In this document: piece after piece, positions 18,898 to 26,682 of the stretch
How positions within the stretch are numbered: position 1 is the first letter of the stretch
How the letters are laid out: each line of letters starts with the position of its first letter
Origin: a virus
Direction: 5' to 3' (one strand)
Length of the DNA stretch: 52,423 bases
IMG/VR virus record: IMGVR_UViG_3300020172_003900
Location: 1-52,423 of that record
The notes under the pieces: generated by a model
What the model was told of the DNA's origin: nothing
The model's database searches: none
What the model saw: only the letters and a program-made list of their open reading frames with translations
Position numbers and translations under genes: made by a program

Positions 18898-18929
18898 TTT
18901 GGATATTTACAAAACTATTAGTATCTTTG
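18898..18929 (+). promoter_or_regulatory. Promoter of the tmRNA gene
   Basis: TTTG (18898-18901), 20 bases, TATCTTTG (18922-18929): a full match to the Bacteroidota promoter consensus, about 20 bases before the mature tmRNA 5' end. Confidence 0.88.
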
Positions 18930-18932
18930 TAA

Positions 18933-18945
18933 TGTTCTTTGAAAA
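18933..18945 (+). promoter_or_regulatory. boxA-like element in the tmRNA leader
   Basis: TGTTCTTTGAAAA resembles the NusB/S10-binding boxA of rRNA leaders (TGCTCTTTAACA in E. coli). It lies between promoter and mature RNA. Close copies precede several tRNA units in this window. Confidence 0.6.
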
Positions 18946-18948
18946 TAT

Positions 18949-19333
18949 GGGGATGAATGGAATCGATTGGCATAGTTGGTTATCGGTGGCACGTAGGAAC
19001 TGAGTTAATTCCTTAAAAACTGATTCAAACGATTAGACGGCAACGTTCTAGACAAAATGGCTCTATTAGGTCTTGTTAAACAAGATGAGCTTGTAGCGGT
19101 AGCGTAAGCACAACTACATTCGGGTCGGCAGACATATAACCCAGGAACAGGAGTCTTTGATGGGTTTGGTTTCTACCCTAAAGAAACTAAGTGGAGGAAT
19201 AGTTCTCAGTAAACCGAACCACTTTAAAAATAAGGGAATTGTGAATTTCGGAGTATTAGAAAATACTGACCTAAACGTGTAGTCACCTATAGTCAAGATG
19301 AACAAGACGAGAGTTCGAATCTCTCCATCTCCA
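18949..19333 (+). ncRNA. ssrA: Transfer-messenger RNA (tmRNA)
   Basis: Rescues stalled ribosomes and tags the unfinished protein. The 5' end GGGGATG pairs with CATCTCC at 19326-19332, discriminator A, giving the tRNA-like acceptor; the T arm GAGAGTTCGAATCTCTC is complete. The 5' domain has AATGGAATCGATTGG. The reading frame after TTAGAC starts with GGC at 19039 and ends at TAA 19105-19107: it begins GNVLDKMALLG and ends DELVAVA, 22 residues; a shorter 17-residue tag would follow the second TAGAC. CCA is not encoded. Host tags in this phylum are usually short and end ALAA, so this tag is unusual. A terminator follows. Confidence 0.92.
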
Positions 19334-19341
19334 CTAAAATG

Positions 19342-19372
19342 TTAAGGGGGTTTATCGCCCCCTTAATCTTTT
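19342..19372 (+). terminator. Terminator of the tmRNA gene
   Basis: TTAAGGGGG (19342-19350) pairs with CCCCCTTAA (19358-19366), followed by TCTTTT. Confidence 0.88.
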
Positions 19373-19382
19373 AAAACCAGTA

Positions 19383-19412
19383 TTGACAATTTCTATGGAT
19401 ATACTATATTTA
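19383..19412 (+). promoter_or_regulatory. Candidate promoter for the small lipoprotein gene
   Basis: TTG (19383-19385), 19 bases, TATATTTA (19405-19412): the host consensus with A in place of the final G. The ATG is 50 bases downstream. Confidence 0.5.
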
Positions 19413-19461
19413 TAATCTGAAATTATAATAAATCAAACTATAAAACAAAAACAAAACAAAA

Positions 19462-19626
19462 ATGAAAAATTTAATTTTCGCAATCGGTGTAGTAGCAGTA
19501 TTATCTTCTTGTGGTGGTAACACTAAAACTGAAGAAGTATCTAAAACAGATTCAACTGCAGTTGTTACTGACTCTACAAAATGTTGTGCAGATTCTACTA
19601 TGGTAGACACTACATCGGTAAAGTAA
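19462..19626 (+). CDS. Small predicted lipoprotein
   Basis: A 54-residue protein read directly from the sequence: MKNLIFAIGVVAVLSSCGGN..., a short signal peptide with lipobox LSSC and Cys17 as the likely lipidated residue. The mature part is Thr/Ser/Asp-rich with a CC pair. It is the only open frame between a promoter-like element and the terminator at 19652-19671. Phage lipoproteins of this size often act in superinfection exclusion or at lysis; neither is shown here. Confidence 0.8.
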   Translation: MKNLIFAIGVVAVLSSCGGNTKTEEVSKTDSTAVVTDSTKCCADSTMVDTTSVK

Positions 19627-19649
19627 TTTTTTAATTACTTAGCCAATAA

Positions 19650-19678
19650 AAAACCCTCAAATTGAGGGTTTTTTTTAT
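19650..19678. terminator. Bidirectional terminator between lipoprotein and M15 peptidase genes
   Basis: AACCCTCAA (19652-19660) pairs with TTGAGGGTT (19662-19670), with A and T runs on the two sides. It serves the plus-strand lipoprotein gene and the minus-strand gene ending at 19675. Confidence 0.9.
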
Positions 19679-20337
19679 TTTGAAAAGAATGATAAAAAAT
19701 CTTCTAAGGCTTTAAGTAAATCTCCACCATCAATTAAGTCTTTAATCTTTTTACCGTTATATTCTTGATTTAAAATGTTATTTAATAATTCATTCTCATC
19801 GTCACTACCACCGTATTCACCACTTAATTCTTCTTCAGATGCCCCCGCTTTATTTGATACGTGTAAGTGATTATAGTGATTTCCACCTGTATTTGTTTGC
19901 CATAACACCGCTTTATCATTACCTGACTCAGTATTCCAAATATACCCCAAATCAACTAAAGCATCTTTGACTTTAAAACCTAATTCTCTAAATTTTGAAT
20001 TTCCGTTTGTTGAGTTTGTTGCTCCTCCTGAACCTATACCATCTAAAATTGCAACGTCTACTCCTGTACCATTCATATGTCGGCTAATTCTATCAGTACC
20101 TGCAACATTTTCATTATGACCTGATTTAGCCGTAGTTATAGTTAAAATAACACCAGTCGCTTCACCAGCTTTCTGTAAATCGTCTAACAAACCTTTATTT
20201 ACTTTATCGTTTTTAGTTGCATCATTATCATATTTAACGTTAGAATATGACGTATCTTCCAACTCAACAAACTCAAGTTCATTAAGTAACATCAATTTTC
20301 TAACCTTATTAATATCTTCAACTAATATTTTACTCAT
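19675..20337 (-). CDS. M15-type peptidase (peptidoglycan-cutting endolysin or virion enzyme)
   Basis: A 220-residue protein with the M15/hedgehog-type zinc site: SRHMNGTGVDVAI (His87, Asp94) and NHYNHLHVS (His157, His159). Members cut peptide bonds in peptidoglycan. No signal peptide is visible. The N-terminus, MSKILVEDINKVRKLMLLNE, has LVE at residues 5-7 and an amphipathic helix like those of several virion-type proteins here, so it may be a packaged enzyme. Alternatively it is the cytoplasmic endolysin. AGTATTTATT lies four bases before the ATG. Confidence 0.82.
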   Translation of the reverse strand: MSKILVEDINKVRKLMLLNELEFVELEDTSYSNVKYDNDATKNDKVNKGLLDDLQKAGEATGVILTITTAKSGHNENVAGTDRISRHMNGTGVDVAILDGIGSGGATNSTNGNSKFRELGFKVKDALVDLGYIWNTESGNDKAVLWQTNTGGNHYNHLHVSNKAGASEEELSGEYGGSDDENELLNNILNQEYNGKKIKDLIDGGDLLKALEDFLSFFSK

Positions 20338-20354
20338 AATAATAAATACTTTAA

Positions 20355-21062
20355 TTATACTAAATCTATAAAAATTCTAAAATTCTCCATCATCCAGTTT
20401 GGTATATTATCTGATGGGTCGTCAAGATAAAAATTTCTAGGCCATTCATCTAAAGTTAACGTTAGAGCATTTTGTATTTGGGAATACTCTTCAAAATTTC
20501 CACTTATAAGCTCTTCATCAACGTCCCCAACTAAATCATTAGGATTATATTCCATAACAGGATTTGTTTCAGTAATCCTAAAAGTTAAATTTAAATACAA
20601 TTCATCTTTGAATTCACTAACGTTTATTCTCGGTATAAATTTACCTAATAACTCAACATACTCCTTTTTACCGTTATGAAATCCTATAGGTAATTTATTA
20701 ATATTTTGTAAATTATCTAATAATGAAAGTTTAAACGATTTCGTTAAATGTAATATTTGATTAAATGGTATTGAACCGTAAGCATAAAAAACATCAAAAC
20801 CTACAGGTTGTTTAACATATGAAATAATAATATCGTTAGGTTCAAATGAAATATATTCCGAATATTTTATAATTTCATTTTTTAAATTAATACCTATTAT
20901 GATTAAGTTATATGGTACATCACTCTCATTAATAATATCAAAAACAACTTTAACATTGTCATACATATCAGTATCGACTTCAACTATTTTAATAATTAAA
21001 CCTGGTGAATATTCTTTACCGTCAATAAAATGTCTTATTATTTTTTCTAAACCTTTAACCAT
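20355..21062 (-). CDS. Hypothetical protein
   Basis: A 235-residue, beta-rich looking protein with no motif I recognise. It begins MVKGLEKIIRHFIDG and is divergent from the CxxC-rich gene on the plus strand; the spacer holds two opposed TATTTAT motifs. The M15 peptidase gene follows 17 bases downstream, so the two are probably co-transcribed. Confidence 0.65.
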   Translation of the reverse strand: MVKGLEKIIRHFIDGKEYSPGLIIKIVEVDTDMYDNVKVVFDIINESDVPYNLIIIGINLKNEIIKYSEYISFEPNDIIISYVKQPVGFDVFYAYGSIPFNQILHLTKSFKLSLLDNLQNINKLPIGFHNGKKEYVELLGKFIPRINVSEFKDELYLNLTFRITETNPVMEYNPNDLVGDVDEELISGNFEEYSQIQNALTLTLDEWPRNFYLDDPSDNIPNWMMENFRIFIDLV

Positions 21063-21066
21063 ATGT

Positions 21067-21087
21067 TATAAATACTGGTATTTATTA
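21067..21087. promoter_or_regulatory. Back-to-back TATTTAT motifs in a divergent spacer
   Basis: TATAAATAC (minus-strand sense GTATTTATA) and GTATTTATTA (plus-strand sense) face away from each other, each upstream of its own gene. This supports the idea that GTATTTATW is a directional start-site element, perhaps a phage late promoter or a translation-start element. Confidence 0.45.
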
Positions 21088-21103
21088 TTAAATTATTAAC
21101 TTA

Positions 21104-21886
21104 ATGAAACTTATCGCACTAGCCAAATCACTAAAACCTTTTTTACAAAAAGAGATTACTTTAGAAGGGATTTATAAAGAAATTCTAACTAATAGTTCAA
21201 TACCATTTAAATCTATGTTAACACCTGTTGAGGTTGTTAAATTAGTATTCATTACTAAAAAAGTTTTAAATAACGAGGACCCTAGAACTATTATGTCTAA
21301 ATTGGATAATAATTTATTTTTATTTTCAACAGTAGAATTTGGTGATAATACTCAAGAAGAAGAATGTGAAGAGTGTTATGGTGATGGTAGATACGATTGT
21401 CGTAATTGTGATGGTGAAGGTGAAGAAGATTGTCCTGAATGTGATGGTGATGGCGAAGATTCAGACGGACATACTTGTTCAGAGTGTCAAGGAGGAGGTA
21501 AAGTAACGTGTGGTGAATGTGATGGTGAAGGTAGAATAGATTGCGATTATTGTGATTCTAATGGATATGTTAGTACTGATGAATATGTTCCTTATGATTT
21601 AGGTGGATACATTTCGTATGATGAAAATTTAAAAAATGAAATTCAATCTAGAATAATGAGAAATGATTTTGAAGACCCTAAATTTAATTCAAAAATGACT
21701 TTTCTACTTAGTGTTGACCAAGTAGAAATGAAAGAAGGTGAGAGTGAATCAATTAAACCCGAATTTGAAAACAGGGAATTTTACCTTGAGATAATAACTG
21801 ACGATGTATATGAAAGTTTATTGTATGGTAATAATAGAATTATATCGTCTCAATTTGATACAACTCCTTTAGAGAGATTTACCTAA
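21104..21886 (+). CDS. DnaJ-type zinc-finger protein with six CxxC pairs
   Basis: A 260-residue protein. Residues about 85-160 hold six CxxC pairs, most followed by Asp/Glu-Gly repeats (CEEC, CRNC, CPEC, CSEC, CGEC, CDYC), like the central CxxCxGxG region of DnaJ but with more pairs and no J domain. The region is very acidic. Such modules bind zinc and often unfolded protein. The C-terminal part is not recognised. Its stop touches the stop of the convergent gene. Confidence 0.75.
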   Translation: MKLIALAKSLKPFLQKEITLEGIYKEILTNSSIPFKSMLTPVEVVKLVFITKKVLNNEDPRTIMSKLDNNLFLFSTVEFGDNTQEEECEECYGDGRYDCRNCDGEGEEDCPECDGDGEDSDGHTCSECQGGGKVTCGECDGEGRIDCDYCDSNGYVSTDEYVPYDLGGYISYDENLKNEIQSRIMRNDFEDPKFNSKMTFLLSVDQVEMKEGESESIKPEFENREFYLEIITDDVYESLLYGNNRIISSQFDTTPLERFT

Positions 21887-22492
21887 TTACTTTTCTAAGT
21901 GACCCATTAAAACACCACCTATTGCCGTGGCGTGAACTTGTAAATGATTAATAGATTCCATATCAAGTTTTGTTTTTCTCTTACTATAATCTAATCCTAA
22001 AGTACCGATAAATTTATTATCAATCGTTTTAATTGCAAATAAATAACCTGATTTACAATTTGTATCTTCAGCAATATACTTTAAACCGTAAGTTGCAATA
22101 TTTTCGTCTTTAAAATCAGAAATTTCAATAACGTCATTTTCTAATAATTGATTGATTGATTTACTAAATAAATTAACTGGAATATTTTGAAAATTTAATT
22201 GTATTGAATTTGTGTTTTGGGATACCGTTTCATAGATTATACTGAATTTTGCCATAGATTTTCCTGTGGGATAGAAATGACCTCCATTATGAAATTGCGT
22301 TATCCAAACTCTATCAGCTTTAAATTCTTCTTTAACGTGTTCAATTTTTGAAGTTATAAGTTCACTAACTTGTAGAGCGTCTTTAACCATATCAGGTTTT
22401 TGTTTCTTTTCTAACTTATTTTTAACGTATAATAACGCTAAGGGTCCTATTACACCTGTTATAAAGGCTACGATAACTTCACTCGACATCAA
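21887..22492 (-). CDS. Membrane-anchored GAF-like protein
   Basis: A 201-residue protein with one N-terminal membrane segment (VIVAFITGVIGPLALLYV, about 6-23), a charged linker helix, and a cytoplasmic domain (RVWITQFHNGGHFYPTGKS...FIGTLGLDY) that looks like a GAF fold. GAF domains bind small ligands. The family occurs in several phages without known function. It ends directly against the convergent plus-strand gene, with no spacer. Confidence 0.65.
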   Translation of the reverse strand: MMSSEVIVAFITGVIGPLALLYVKNKLEKKQKPDMVKDALQVSELITSKIEHVKEEFKADRVWITQFHNGGHFYPTGKSMAKFSIIYETVSQNTNSIQLNFQNIPVNLFSKSINQLLENDVIEISDFKDENIATYGLKYIAEDTNCKSGYLFAIKTIDNKFIGTLGLDYSKRKTKLDMESINHLQVHATAIGGVLMGHLEK

Positions 22493-22537
22493 TAATATTT
22501 TTTTAAAAATTAATTTATTATAAATATATGTTTATAA

Positions 22538-22566
22538 AAAAAAATACGACATAATGTCGTATTTTA
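22538..22566 (-). terminator. Terminator of the RNA ligase gene
   Basis: A perfect 10-base stem AAAATACGAC (22541-22550) / GTCGTATTTT (22556-22565), followed on the minus strand by a long T run. It lies at the end of the gene ending at 22564. Confidence 0.88.
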
Positions 22567-23646
22567 AAGTTTTTCAAACTTAGGTTTGAGGTATTTCCAT
22601 ATAATATGGTCATATGGTTTTCTATCCCACATTGCAAAACATAGTGATTTAACTTTAGGATGTACTTTATTAAGTTCTAAATGTTCTGCAAATTCTTTCT
22701 TAGTAGGTTCAACTTCTCTATCACCATACTTTCCATATCGGAAATAGTCGTGTAGTTTTCCCGCATACTCAGAATAACGATAATGGTTATAATTTAAAGT
22801 TGAAACGTACTGTTTTACTTTTTTATAGAATTCATCAGGAACGTCCTTCAAATAATCCTCCATTTTACCTCCAGTACTTAAAACCTCCCAAACACCAGTA
22901 GTAGATAGGTTAGTCATTATTTTATGAAGACGAAGATATTCTTCACCTTTTATCTTCATTCTATCTCCATTAGAGAATCTAACCACAAACCCTTCTTTAT
23001 TATCTGCAATTGCGTGTTTTAAGTAAGTGTAGTCAGATATACCATCATATTTTCTAACGATATTAAACCCTAAGTTGTTTAAAAGGTTTTTGAACCTAAC
23101 ATCTACATTATTACCTGAGTGTATGTTAACCTCGTAACCATCTTTAGTGTGTATCATTCCTAATAATACCAAATCTTCAAAATCGTAAGAACAAACTATT
23201 CTATTCTCAGGATAGATTATTTCAAACAAATAAGTATAGTCAGGGTTTAATCTCTGATATTCATATTTTTGAAGTAACTCAGTACCTTTAACCGATTGGT
23301 CAGAAGTAAAAGAACCACGAGTCGCAAGAACCCACTCACCTTTGTAGTTGAATAAGATTCCCAAAGAACCGTCCATTTTTTCATACACATCAAAATCCTC
23401 AGTTGGAGTGTGTTGGTTTTCTTCTATGTTGAAGAATTTCTTAAATGGTCTTGCAACAACATTACCCTCATTGTCAGTAACCAATCCACGGCATTGTTTG
23501 GTAACATCATCCCAAAATTTATATTGGTTATTACCTTCACCGTATTGAACCTTTGGAGTATAGTTCCATATAGTCAAAGGAAGGGTAGGATGCACTTGTT
23601 TTTGCACCAACTCTTTCTCGTAATATTTGTTCAATTGCTCTAACAT
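22564..23646 (-). CDS. RNA ligase, T4 Rnl1-like
   Basis: A 360-residue ATP-dependent RNA ligase. Motif I is YEKMDGSLG with nucleotide-accepting Lys90; downstream are RGSFTSD, YLFEIIYP, EGFVVRF and the motif V lysines in RMKIKGEEY. In T4 this enzyme repairs tRNA cut by host defence nucleases. With 28 phage tRNAs nearby, the same job is likely. A perfect host-type promoter ends five bases before the ATG, so the message is probably leaderless. Confidence 0.88.
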   Translation of the reverse strand: MLEQLNKYYEKELVQKQVHPTLPLTIWNYTPKVQYGEGNNQYKFWDDVTKQCRGLVTDNEGNVVARPFKKFFNIEENQHTPTEDFDVYEKMDGSLGILFNYKGEWVLATRGSFTSDQSVKGTELLQKYEYQRLNPDYTYLFEIIYPENRIVCSYDFEDLVLLGMIHTKDGYEVNIHSGNNVDVRFKNLLNNLGFNIVRKYDGISDYTYLKHAIADNKEGFVVRFSNGDRMKIKGEEYLRLHKIMTNLSTTGVWEVLSTGGKMEDYLKDVPDEFYKKVKQYVSTLNYNHYRYSEYAGKLHDYFRYGKYGDREVEPTKKEFAEHLELNKVHPKVKSLCFAMWDRKPYDHIIWKYLKPKFEKL

Positions 23647-23650
23647 TTTA

Positions 23651-23682
23651 CAAAGATACTAATTTTTTATTAATTAATCAAA
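23651..23682 (-). promoter_or_regulatory. Promoter of the RNA ligase gene
   Basis: On the minus strand TTTG, 20 bases, TATCTTTG. The final G (23651) is five bases from the A of the ATG (23646), the expected start point of transcription. Confidence 0.85.
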
Positions 23683-24015
23683 ATGATTTTCTATTTTCCA
23701 CACACTAAAGTGGTCATATTCGTCTTCACTACCGCTACCATATAATCTTCGACTAACCTCATATTTAGTTTTATACGATAATTGTTTTGCTATTAAAATT
23801 CTGGAGTTTGGATGAATCATCTGTACCATTGAAATAAAATTAGAACCTTCATTTTCTAAGTTTTTGATTCTGTTTACTTTCTCATCAACATAATCAGAAC
23901 CATCTTCTTTAAAACAAACAGTCCAAAATTTAAGGCAAGCTCTTTTTAACTCATCAAAGACCGAATCTTTAGGAGGAGTATAAAAAAGTTTAATATCTTT
24001 ACCAAGAGTCAACAT
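23674..24015 (-). CDS. Hypothetical protein
   Basis: A 113-residue protein with no motif I recognise. Its 5' end overlaps the next upstream gene by 17 bases, and its 3' end overlaps the RNA ligase promoter. Part of a run of tightly packed small genes typical of phage early regions. Confidence 0.6.
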   Translation of the reverse strand: MLTLGKDIKLFYTPPKDSVFDELKRACLKFWTVCFKEDGSDYVDEKVNRIKNLENEGSNFISMVQMIHPNSRILIAKQLSYKTKYEVSRRLYGSGSEDEYDHFSVWKIENHFD

Positions 24016-24217
24016 CTGTTAAATCTAATTCTGTTCTTGTATGGTGACTATAAACCGTAATTCCACTACCAATACCTGTTGGTGTTATTCTCCAAGTGAA
24101 TGTACCGTATTCACCATAAATTGCTTTAATGTGTGATAACCACTCATCATACATTTTTTGTTGTTTCTCTGTGAGTTCCTCGTGTATCACGGTTTTTCTC
24201 GTATTCTTTCCTCCCAT
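23999..24217 (-). CDS. Hypothetical small protein
   Basis: A 72-residue protein (MGGKNTRKTVIHEELTEKQQKMYDEW...) with an acidic N-terminal helix and a beta-type C-terminal half. It overlaps both neighbours; the upstream overlap is 71 bases, so one of the two reading frames may be shorter than drawn. Confidence 0.5.
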   Translation of the reverse strand: MGGKNTRKTVIHEELTEKQQKMYDEWLSHIKAIYGEYGTFTWRITPTGIGSGITVYSHHTRTELDLTDVDSW

Positions 24218-24365
24218 TACATTTAGTTTTTTCGTTTATATTCCAAAGTTCTTTTCCACCATTTATCATATGACAGTTGTGGGGTCTGTCCATTTTTTTA
24301 GAAAACCCCACAATCATATCATTATGTTTATTCCTTACCGACCAAGGACATTCTTTACAAGCCAT
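24147..24365 (-). CDS. Small CxxC protein
   Basis: A 72-residue protein starting MACKECPWS with a later PHNCH: a short zinc-binding-type pattern seen in small phage proteins. The start overlaps the upstream stop as TAATG. The C-terminal half is basic and shares 71 bases with the next gene. Confidence 0.55.
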   Translation of the reverse strand: MACKECPWSVRNKHNDMIVGFSKKMDRPHNCHMINGGKELWNINEKTKCNGRKEYEKNRDTRGTHRETTKNV

Positions 24366-25024
24366 TACCCGACTACCCCCGTTAATTCGTCTAAGTGATG
24401 GTCATTACCAATTTCAGACACTTTTTCTCTGTGACGTAATAATGGAACTATTTCTCTCATAACGTTGTACGGTCTGAACTCAGGGTGTCCATCCATCCCA
24501 ACATCCATACGTTGTCCTTTACCAAAACGTAAGTTTGTTGGTAAATGACAGTGTCCGTGAAGGTGCATAACACCCTTATTTAAACCGTCCCAAGAACTAA
24601 TTGGGTAGTGCATCAAACGAAAAGTATGTTCATCAAGTTTTAATGTGTTATAATGTGAAACACTTTTAAAATAACCCTGACATCCTTGTCGGTTGTTTTC
24701 AATGTGGTGGTCGTGATTACCTAAAACCAAGTGAATATTTTTACAAACAATTCGGTCCCAAAATTCTTTGATTGATTCAAAACCTCCAAACGACCAATCA
24801 CCAAGACAGATTAGTATGTCGTCTTGCATAACATTTTCGTTAATGTTATTAACAATTTTTGCATTCATTTTATCCAAGGTTTCAAAATCACGAGTTTGTG
24901 AAATTGGGATTGACCCATCGGGCATACGCCAGTTTGTCGTACCACGACATATATTTTTGTGATTATAGTGAGGGTCTGAAAAAATCCACACATCACCTTT
25001 AAAATCTTTATCTATCTTAATCAT
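24365..25024 (-). CDS. Calcineurin-type metallophosphoesterase
   Basis: A 219-residue enzyme with the two-metal motifs in order: FSDPHYNHKN, LGDWSFGG, LGNHDHH (about 102-108), MHYP and HLHGHCH. Such enzymes hydrolyse phosphodiester or phosphomonoester bonds; the substrate is unknown. It lies next to a CYTH protein and not far from RNA ligase, which suggests RNA-end or nucleotide chemistry. Confidence 0.85.
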   Translation of the reverse strand: MIKIDKDFKGDVWIFSDPHYNHKNICRGTTNWRMPDGSIPISQTRDFETLDKMNAKIVNNINENVMQDDILICLGDWSFGGFESIKEFWDRIVCKNIHLVLGNHDHHIENNRQGCQGYFKSVSHYNTLKLDEHTFRLMHYPISSWDGLNKGVMHLHGHCHLPTNLRFGKGQRMDVGMDGHPEFRPYNVMREIVPLLRHREKVSEIGNDHHLDELTGVVG

Positions 25025-25025
25025 C

Positions 25026-25487
25026 TTATTCTGCTAATTTCTTATTACTAAATTCTTTAATACCTGTTACCTCATATAAAATTTCTTTTTCAATGTATTT
25101 TGGAAAATTGATTTTATCGTTAATATCTTTTAACTCAACTTCAAGGATTATTATATTAATCCCGTTGTACTTATCAATCTCAAATTTAAGTCCTCTATAT
25201 TTGATTACTGTTCTTGTCTTATTTATGTGTAACGAATTACTTAAATTTAATTCGTTAAATTCTTCTTGAGTTAATGTTATTTCTTCTTCCTGATTTACAC
25301 CTTTAGAGATATTAGTTTTCTTTGTTTTGAATATCTGTATATCACCTGTTGGTGTTTCAACTTGATACCTATAACGATACCCATCGGAGTGATACCACTG
25401 TTCAATTTGATAAACAGTATTAATTCTCTCTAACCTTGGGAATCTTTTTAACAAAAATTTTCTTTCTATCTCTTTAAATGTTTTCAT
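25026..25487 (-). CDS. CYTH-domain protein
   Basis: A 153-residue protein with the CYTH start EIERKFLL (ExExK), and later basic and acidic strands (RYRYQVE, FEIDKYNG, EVELKD). CYTH tunnel enzymes act on triphosphates, for example as inorganic triphosphatases, RNA triphosphatases or class IV adenylyl cyclases. Which reaction applies cannot be told here. It overlaps its upstream neighbour by four bases. Confidence 0.8.
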   Translation of the reverse strand: MKTFKEIERKFLLKRFPRLERINTVYQIEQWYHSDGYRYRYQVETPTGDIQIFKTKKTNISKGVNQEEEITLTQEEFNELNLSNSLHINKTRTVIKYRGLKFEIDKYNGINIIILEVELKDINDKINFPKYIEKEILYEVTGIKEFSNKKLAE

Positions 25488-25972
25488 ACTAATTCTATTT
25501 CTTTTTTAAACCATTTAGGGGTATCTCTGTTTTTCCATACCGCAAATCCTGATTTTGCTCCAATATAATAATTTCGATACGACTCAACAACAGATTTAAC
25601 TTTATACTCGTCAGGCATTGCTTTTGGTGGTTCAGTAAATCCTTTGTCACAAATGTTTGCTTTATTTGTGACACACCACTCAATCACATCCTGTGATTTA
25701 TGTCGTTTTCCATATCGGTAAGTATATTCTTTACATAACTCTAAACCCAGTTCACAAAGATACAAATAATTTGTCAAACTTTCACGAGTCCATATAGCAC
25801 AAGGATGATTTTTATGTGATAATTTATACGGAACTTGGGGAGTAACTTGGGGGGTCAAATGATGAACCCCACATAAAAGTTGAGCAGTCTCAAGTATCAT
25901 TTTAACTACGTGTTTATCACAATGATATTCGGCACATTTTTTTACATCTAAATCAAGAAAAAATATATTCAT
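25484..25972 (-). CDS. Conserved phage protein with CDKHVVKM motif
   Basis: A 162-residue protein with strongly patterned sequence: FLDLDVKKCAEYHCDKHVVKMILETAQ..., HPCAIWTR, FTEPPKAMPDEY and SYRNYYIGAK. I recall close relatives in many phages, annotated as hypothetical. The conserved His, Cys, Lys and aromatic residues suggest an enzyme. No function is assigned. Confidence 0.75.
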   Translation of the reverse strand: MNIFFLDLDVKKCAEYHCDKHVVKMILETAQLLCGVHHLTPQVTPQVPYKLSHKNHPCAIWTRESLTNYLYLCELGLELCKEYTYRYGKRHKSQDVIEWCVTNKANICDKGFTEPPKAMPDEYKVKSVVESYRNYYIGAKSGFAVWKNRDTPKWFKKEIELV

Positions 25973-26205
25973 TATTTATCAAATTGTCCCCACCAAGTAG
26001 GAATGTTAACTAATATTGCAACTTCAACAATAACCATTAAAACACGACCAAAAGTTGTTGTAAATGCCCACCAATTATACGGATTCCAATCCCAAGCAAT
26101 AAAACTACCTAAAAGATAAAATATCCCGTTAGAAATAACTAACGGGAGTATTATCATCCACATAACATTTAAAATCGCCAATAACTTATATCTTAATTTA
26201 TCCAT
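25972..26205 (-). CDS. Small membrane protein
   Basis: A 77-residue protein with two hydrophobic, Trp-rich segments (about 6-34 and 45-66). I chose ATG 26205 (MDKLRYK) over the TTG at 26223 because the TTG start would overlap the upstream gene. The stop overlaps the next start as TAATG. Confidence 0.65.
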   Translation of the reverse strand: MDKLRYKLLAILNVMWMIILPLVISNGIFYLLGSFIAWDWNPYNWWAFTTTFGRVLMVIVEVAILVNIPTWWGQFDK

Positions 26206-26206
26206 A

Positions 26207-26647
26207 TTATACTGTATGTTCAATTTGTACTCTTACACAATTTTGAGGTAAACGATTGATGTGACGGTAATTGTTGATGTATCCCATCATATTTGCACTA
26301 CCGATAGCATTGGCTGAGTGAATTACAACATCAACAACAGGTTGTCCATCCATCCATTGGTCAACTAACCATTTAGTACAATCCATACCTGTTTTTTCAG
26401 TAATGTTATCGTAATTCAATTTGTAATTTTGATAAACATTTTTATGCCATTCCGCCATTGCAGTATCACCTAAATCGTGGTCCAAAGAAATTAAACTAAT
26501 ATTTTCTAATCCGATTTCAGTTACTTTTTCTACAAATTCTTCGTAAGAACGAACAATGACCCATTGGTCTTTTTCAATAGGAGTTCTTACATCATCCAAA
26601 TATATTCTTTGTTTCATACTATAATTTTTTTTACTAATTCTTTTCAT
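26207..26647 (-). CDS. cREC (cyclic-phosphate-processing receiver-like) domain protein
   Basis: A 146-residue protein with RIYLDDVRTP, LISLDHDLGD and GMDCTKWLVDQ, the pattern of the receiver-like domains linked by comparative genomics to RNA-end processing. ATG 26647 is five bases from the promoter's last G, the same spacing as in three other leaderless candidates; MKQRIYLDD (26617) is the alternative start. Confidence 0.7.
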   Translation of the reverse strand: MKRISKKNYSMKQRIYLDDVRTPIEKDQWVIVRSYEEFVEKVTEIGLENISLISLDHDLGDTAMAEWHKNVYQNYKLNYDNITEKTGMDCTKWLVDQWMDGQPVVDVVIHSANAIGSANMMGYINNYRHINRLPQNCVRVQIEHTV

Positions 26648-26651
26648 TATA

Positions 26652-26682
26652 CAAAAATACTAATTAACTACCAACTCTCCAA
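26652..26682 (-). promoter_or_regulatory. Promoter of the cREC gene
   Basis: Minus strand TTG, 20 bases, TATTTTTG, ending five bases before ATG 26647. It overlaps the 3' end of the upstream gene. Confidence 0.75.

Noticed and set aside
19410-19610. Minus-strand 66-codon frame
   Set aside because: The plus strand holds a clear lipoprotein gene with signal peptide and terminator; the minus frame is its shadow.
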